A DNA stretch of 64,000 nucleotides from Emticicia aquatilis. GTDB taxonomy: Bacteria; Bacteroidota; Bacteroidia; Cytophagales; Spirosomataceae. Position 1 is the first letter of the stretch. Every line of letters begins with the position of its first letter. The notes below the pieces were generated by a model. It was not told the DNA's origin. It worked only from the letters and a program-made list of their open reading frames with translations, and did no database searches. Positions 63,442-64,000 of this stretch are shown piece by piece. The position numbers and the translations under genes were made by a program. The stretch covers positions 558,001 through 622,000 of the forward strand of contig NZ_BMKK01000003.1 of the NCBI RefSeq assembly GCF_014644295.1, in the 5' to 3' direction.

Positions 63442-63466
63442 AGAGATGGCAAAAGTTGCCATCTCT
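63442..63466 (-). terminator. Terminator after the SusD-family gene
   Basis: An 11-bp stem AGAGATGGCAA/TTGCCATCTCT (63442-63452 with 63456-63466), 3-nt loop, then a run of seven T on the minus strand. It lies 114 nt beyond the SusD stop. Confidence 0.88.
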
Positions 63467-63579
63467 TTAAGATTTATCTGATAGTTTAACTTAATCACAA
63501 AATCAAATGGCTAAATCAAAGATAGTCGAAATATCCAAAACAATAAAGCGACTATCTAAAAAAGCCCTTTTTCTACTCA

Positions 63580-64000
63580 TTAATTATAAGCAGCATCTTG
63601 TACTAAGGTAGCTCTTCCATCTTTCTCCGACCTGTCGATTGCTTCTTGAGGAATCGGGAAGAATTCGTTTTTACCTTTTACAAATCTTGCACCTTTTTTG
63701 TACACACGTTTGGTAGCTTCTACATCGTTGTATTTGTTCAACACATCAGCCGAAATACCCCATCTTTGTAAGTCAAAGAAACGGTGGCCTTCCATACCAA
63801 ATTCGAGACGAGTTTCAAAACGAACGGCTTTTCGAGCCACTGTTTTATCAGTCCATGGAGCAGTATAGTTCTTGATTACATAGTTAGCCGCAGGCTCTGG
63901 ATTACCTTTTGAATCGAAGACCAATGTATAGGCATCACGGGTTGAACCTTGAATGGCTTTTTGTACAAAGCCAGCAGGATTTGCCGCACGAGTTCTGATT
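63580..64000 (-). CDS. RagB/SusD-family outer-membrane nutrient-binding protein, C-terminal part
   Basis: The frame is open to the right edge; 140 residues are visible and the start is outside. Read from the edge it begins IRTRAANPAGF, the common IRxRA motif of SusD proteins, then continues with FETRLEFGMEGHRFFDLQRW and a closing EFFPIPQEAIDRS, the usual SusD C-terminus. SusD binds glycans at the surface together with a SusC transporter, which should be encoded just beyond this window. Confidence 0.9.
   Translation of the reverse strand, partial: IRTRAANPAGFVQKAIQGSTRDAYTLVFDSKGNPEPAANYVIKNYTAPWTDKTVARKAVRFETRLEFGMEGHRFFDLQRWGISADVLNKYNDVEATKRVYKKGARFVKGKNEFFPIPQEAIDRSEKDGRATLVQDAAYN

Overview
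The window comes from a member of the Bacteroidota, most likely order Cytophagales (Spirosomataceae-like); the genus cannot be assigned. Pointers are the low GC content, genes usually without Shine-Dalgarno sites, promoters of the TTG-N19-TAnnTTTG type, a SusD-family protein at the right edge, an orphan TonB-plug protein, 7TM-DISM sensors, CRTAC1/VCBS lipoproteins and many secreted sugar-active enzymes. No rRNA, tRNA, CRISPR array, insertion sequence or prophage was recognised. Layout, left: a partial PhzF gene (1-303), an NHL-repeat lipoprotein, a sorbosone-dehydrogenase-like protein and a membrane di-iron hydroxylase (to 3.7 kb). Region 3.8-20 kb is a surface-protein and signalling island. 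It holds a lone LytTR regulator, four secreted tail-fibre-like proteins, two paralogous Lnt-type acyltransferases each beside a paralogous secreted protein, a membrane sensor fused to a LuxR-type helix-turn-helix, and a sensor kinase/NarL-type response regulator pair. Three copies of one 20-bp palindrome each lie exactly 21 nt from a -7 box, serving four promoters: the kinase operon and three secreted-protein genes, one followed by the LytTR gene. This looks like an autoregulated two-component regulon and is the main discovery here. The island also holds a VapBC-like locus whose PIN toxin is frameshifted in an A6 run. Region 20-37 kb has small DinB, DUF2237 and DUF2911 genes, a DEAD-box helicase, glycoside-active enzymes (alpha-galactosidase-like, GH29 alpha-fucosidase, glycosylasparaginase, AGE-family epimerase, hydroxypyruvate-isomerase-like, PfkB kinase, DUF2264), an intact PIN toxin-antitoxin pair and a ROK regulator. 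The set suggests use of fucosylated or N-linked glycans. Region 37-57 kb is a sugar-oxidation locus: two large quinoprotein-like dehydrogenases with c-type haem, a third haem lipoprotein, a GMC oxidoreductase with its small subunit, two TIM-barrel isomerases, a PIG-L deacetylase and three alpha/beta hydrolases. A divergent Nudix/winged-helix regulator lies beside it. Region 57-64 kb has a zinc-ribbon hypothetical protein, the plug-only TonB protein, a giant CRTAC1-like lipoprotein and the C-terminus of a SusD protein. Many intergenic gaps carry REP-like inverted repeats in several sequence families; one family occurs twice.
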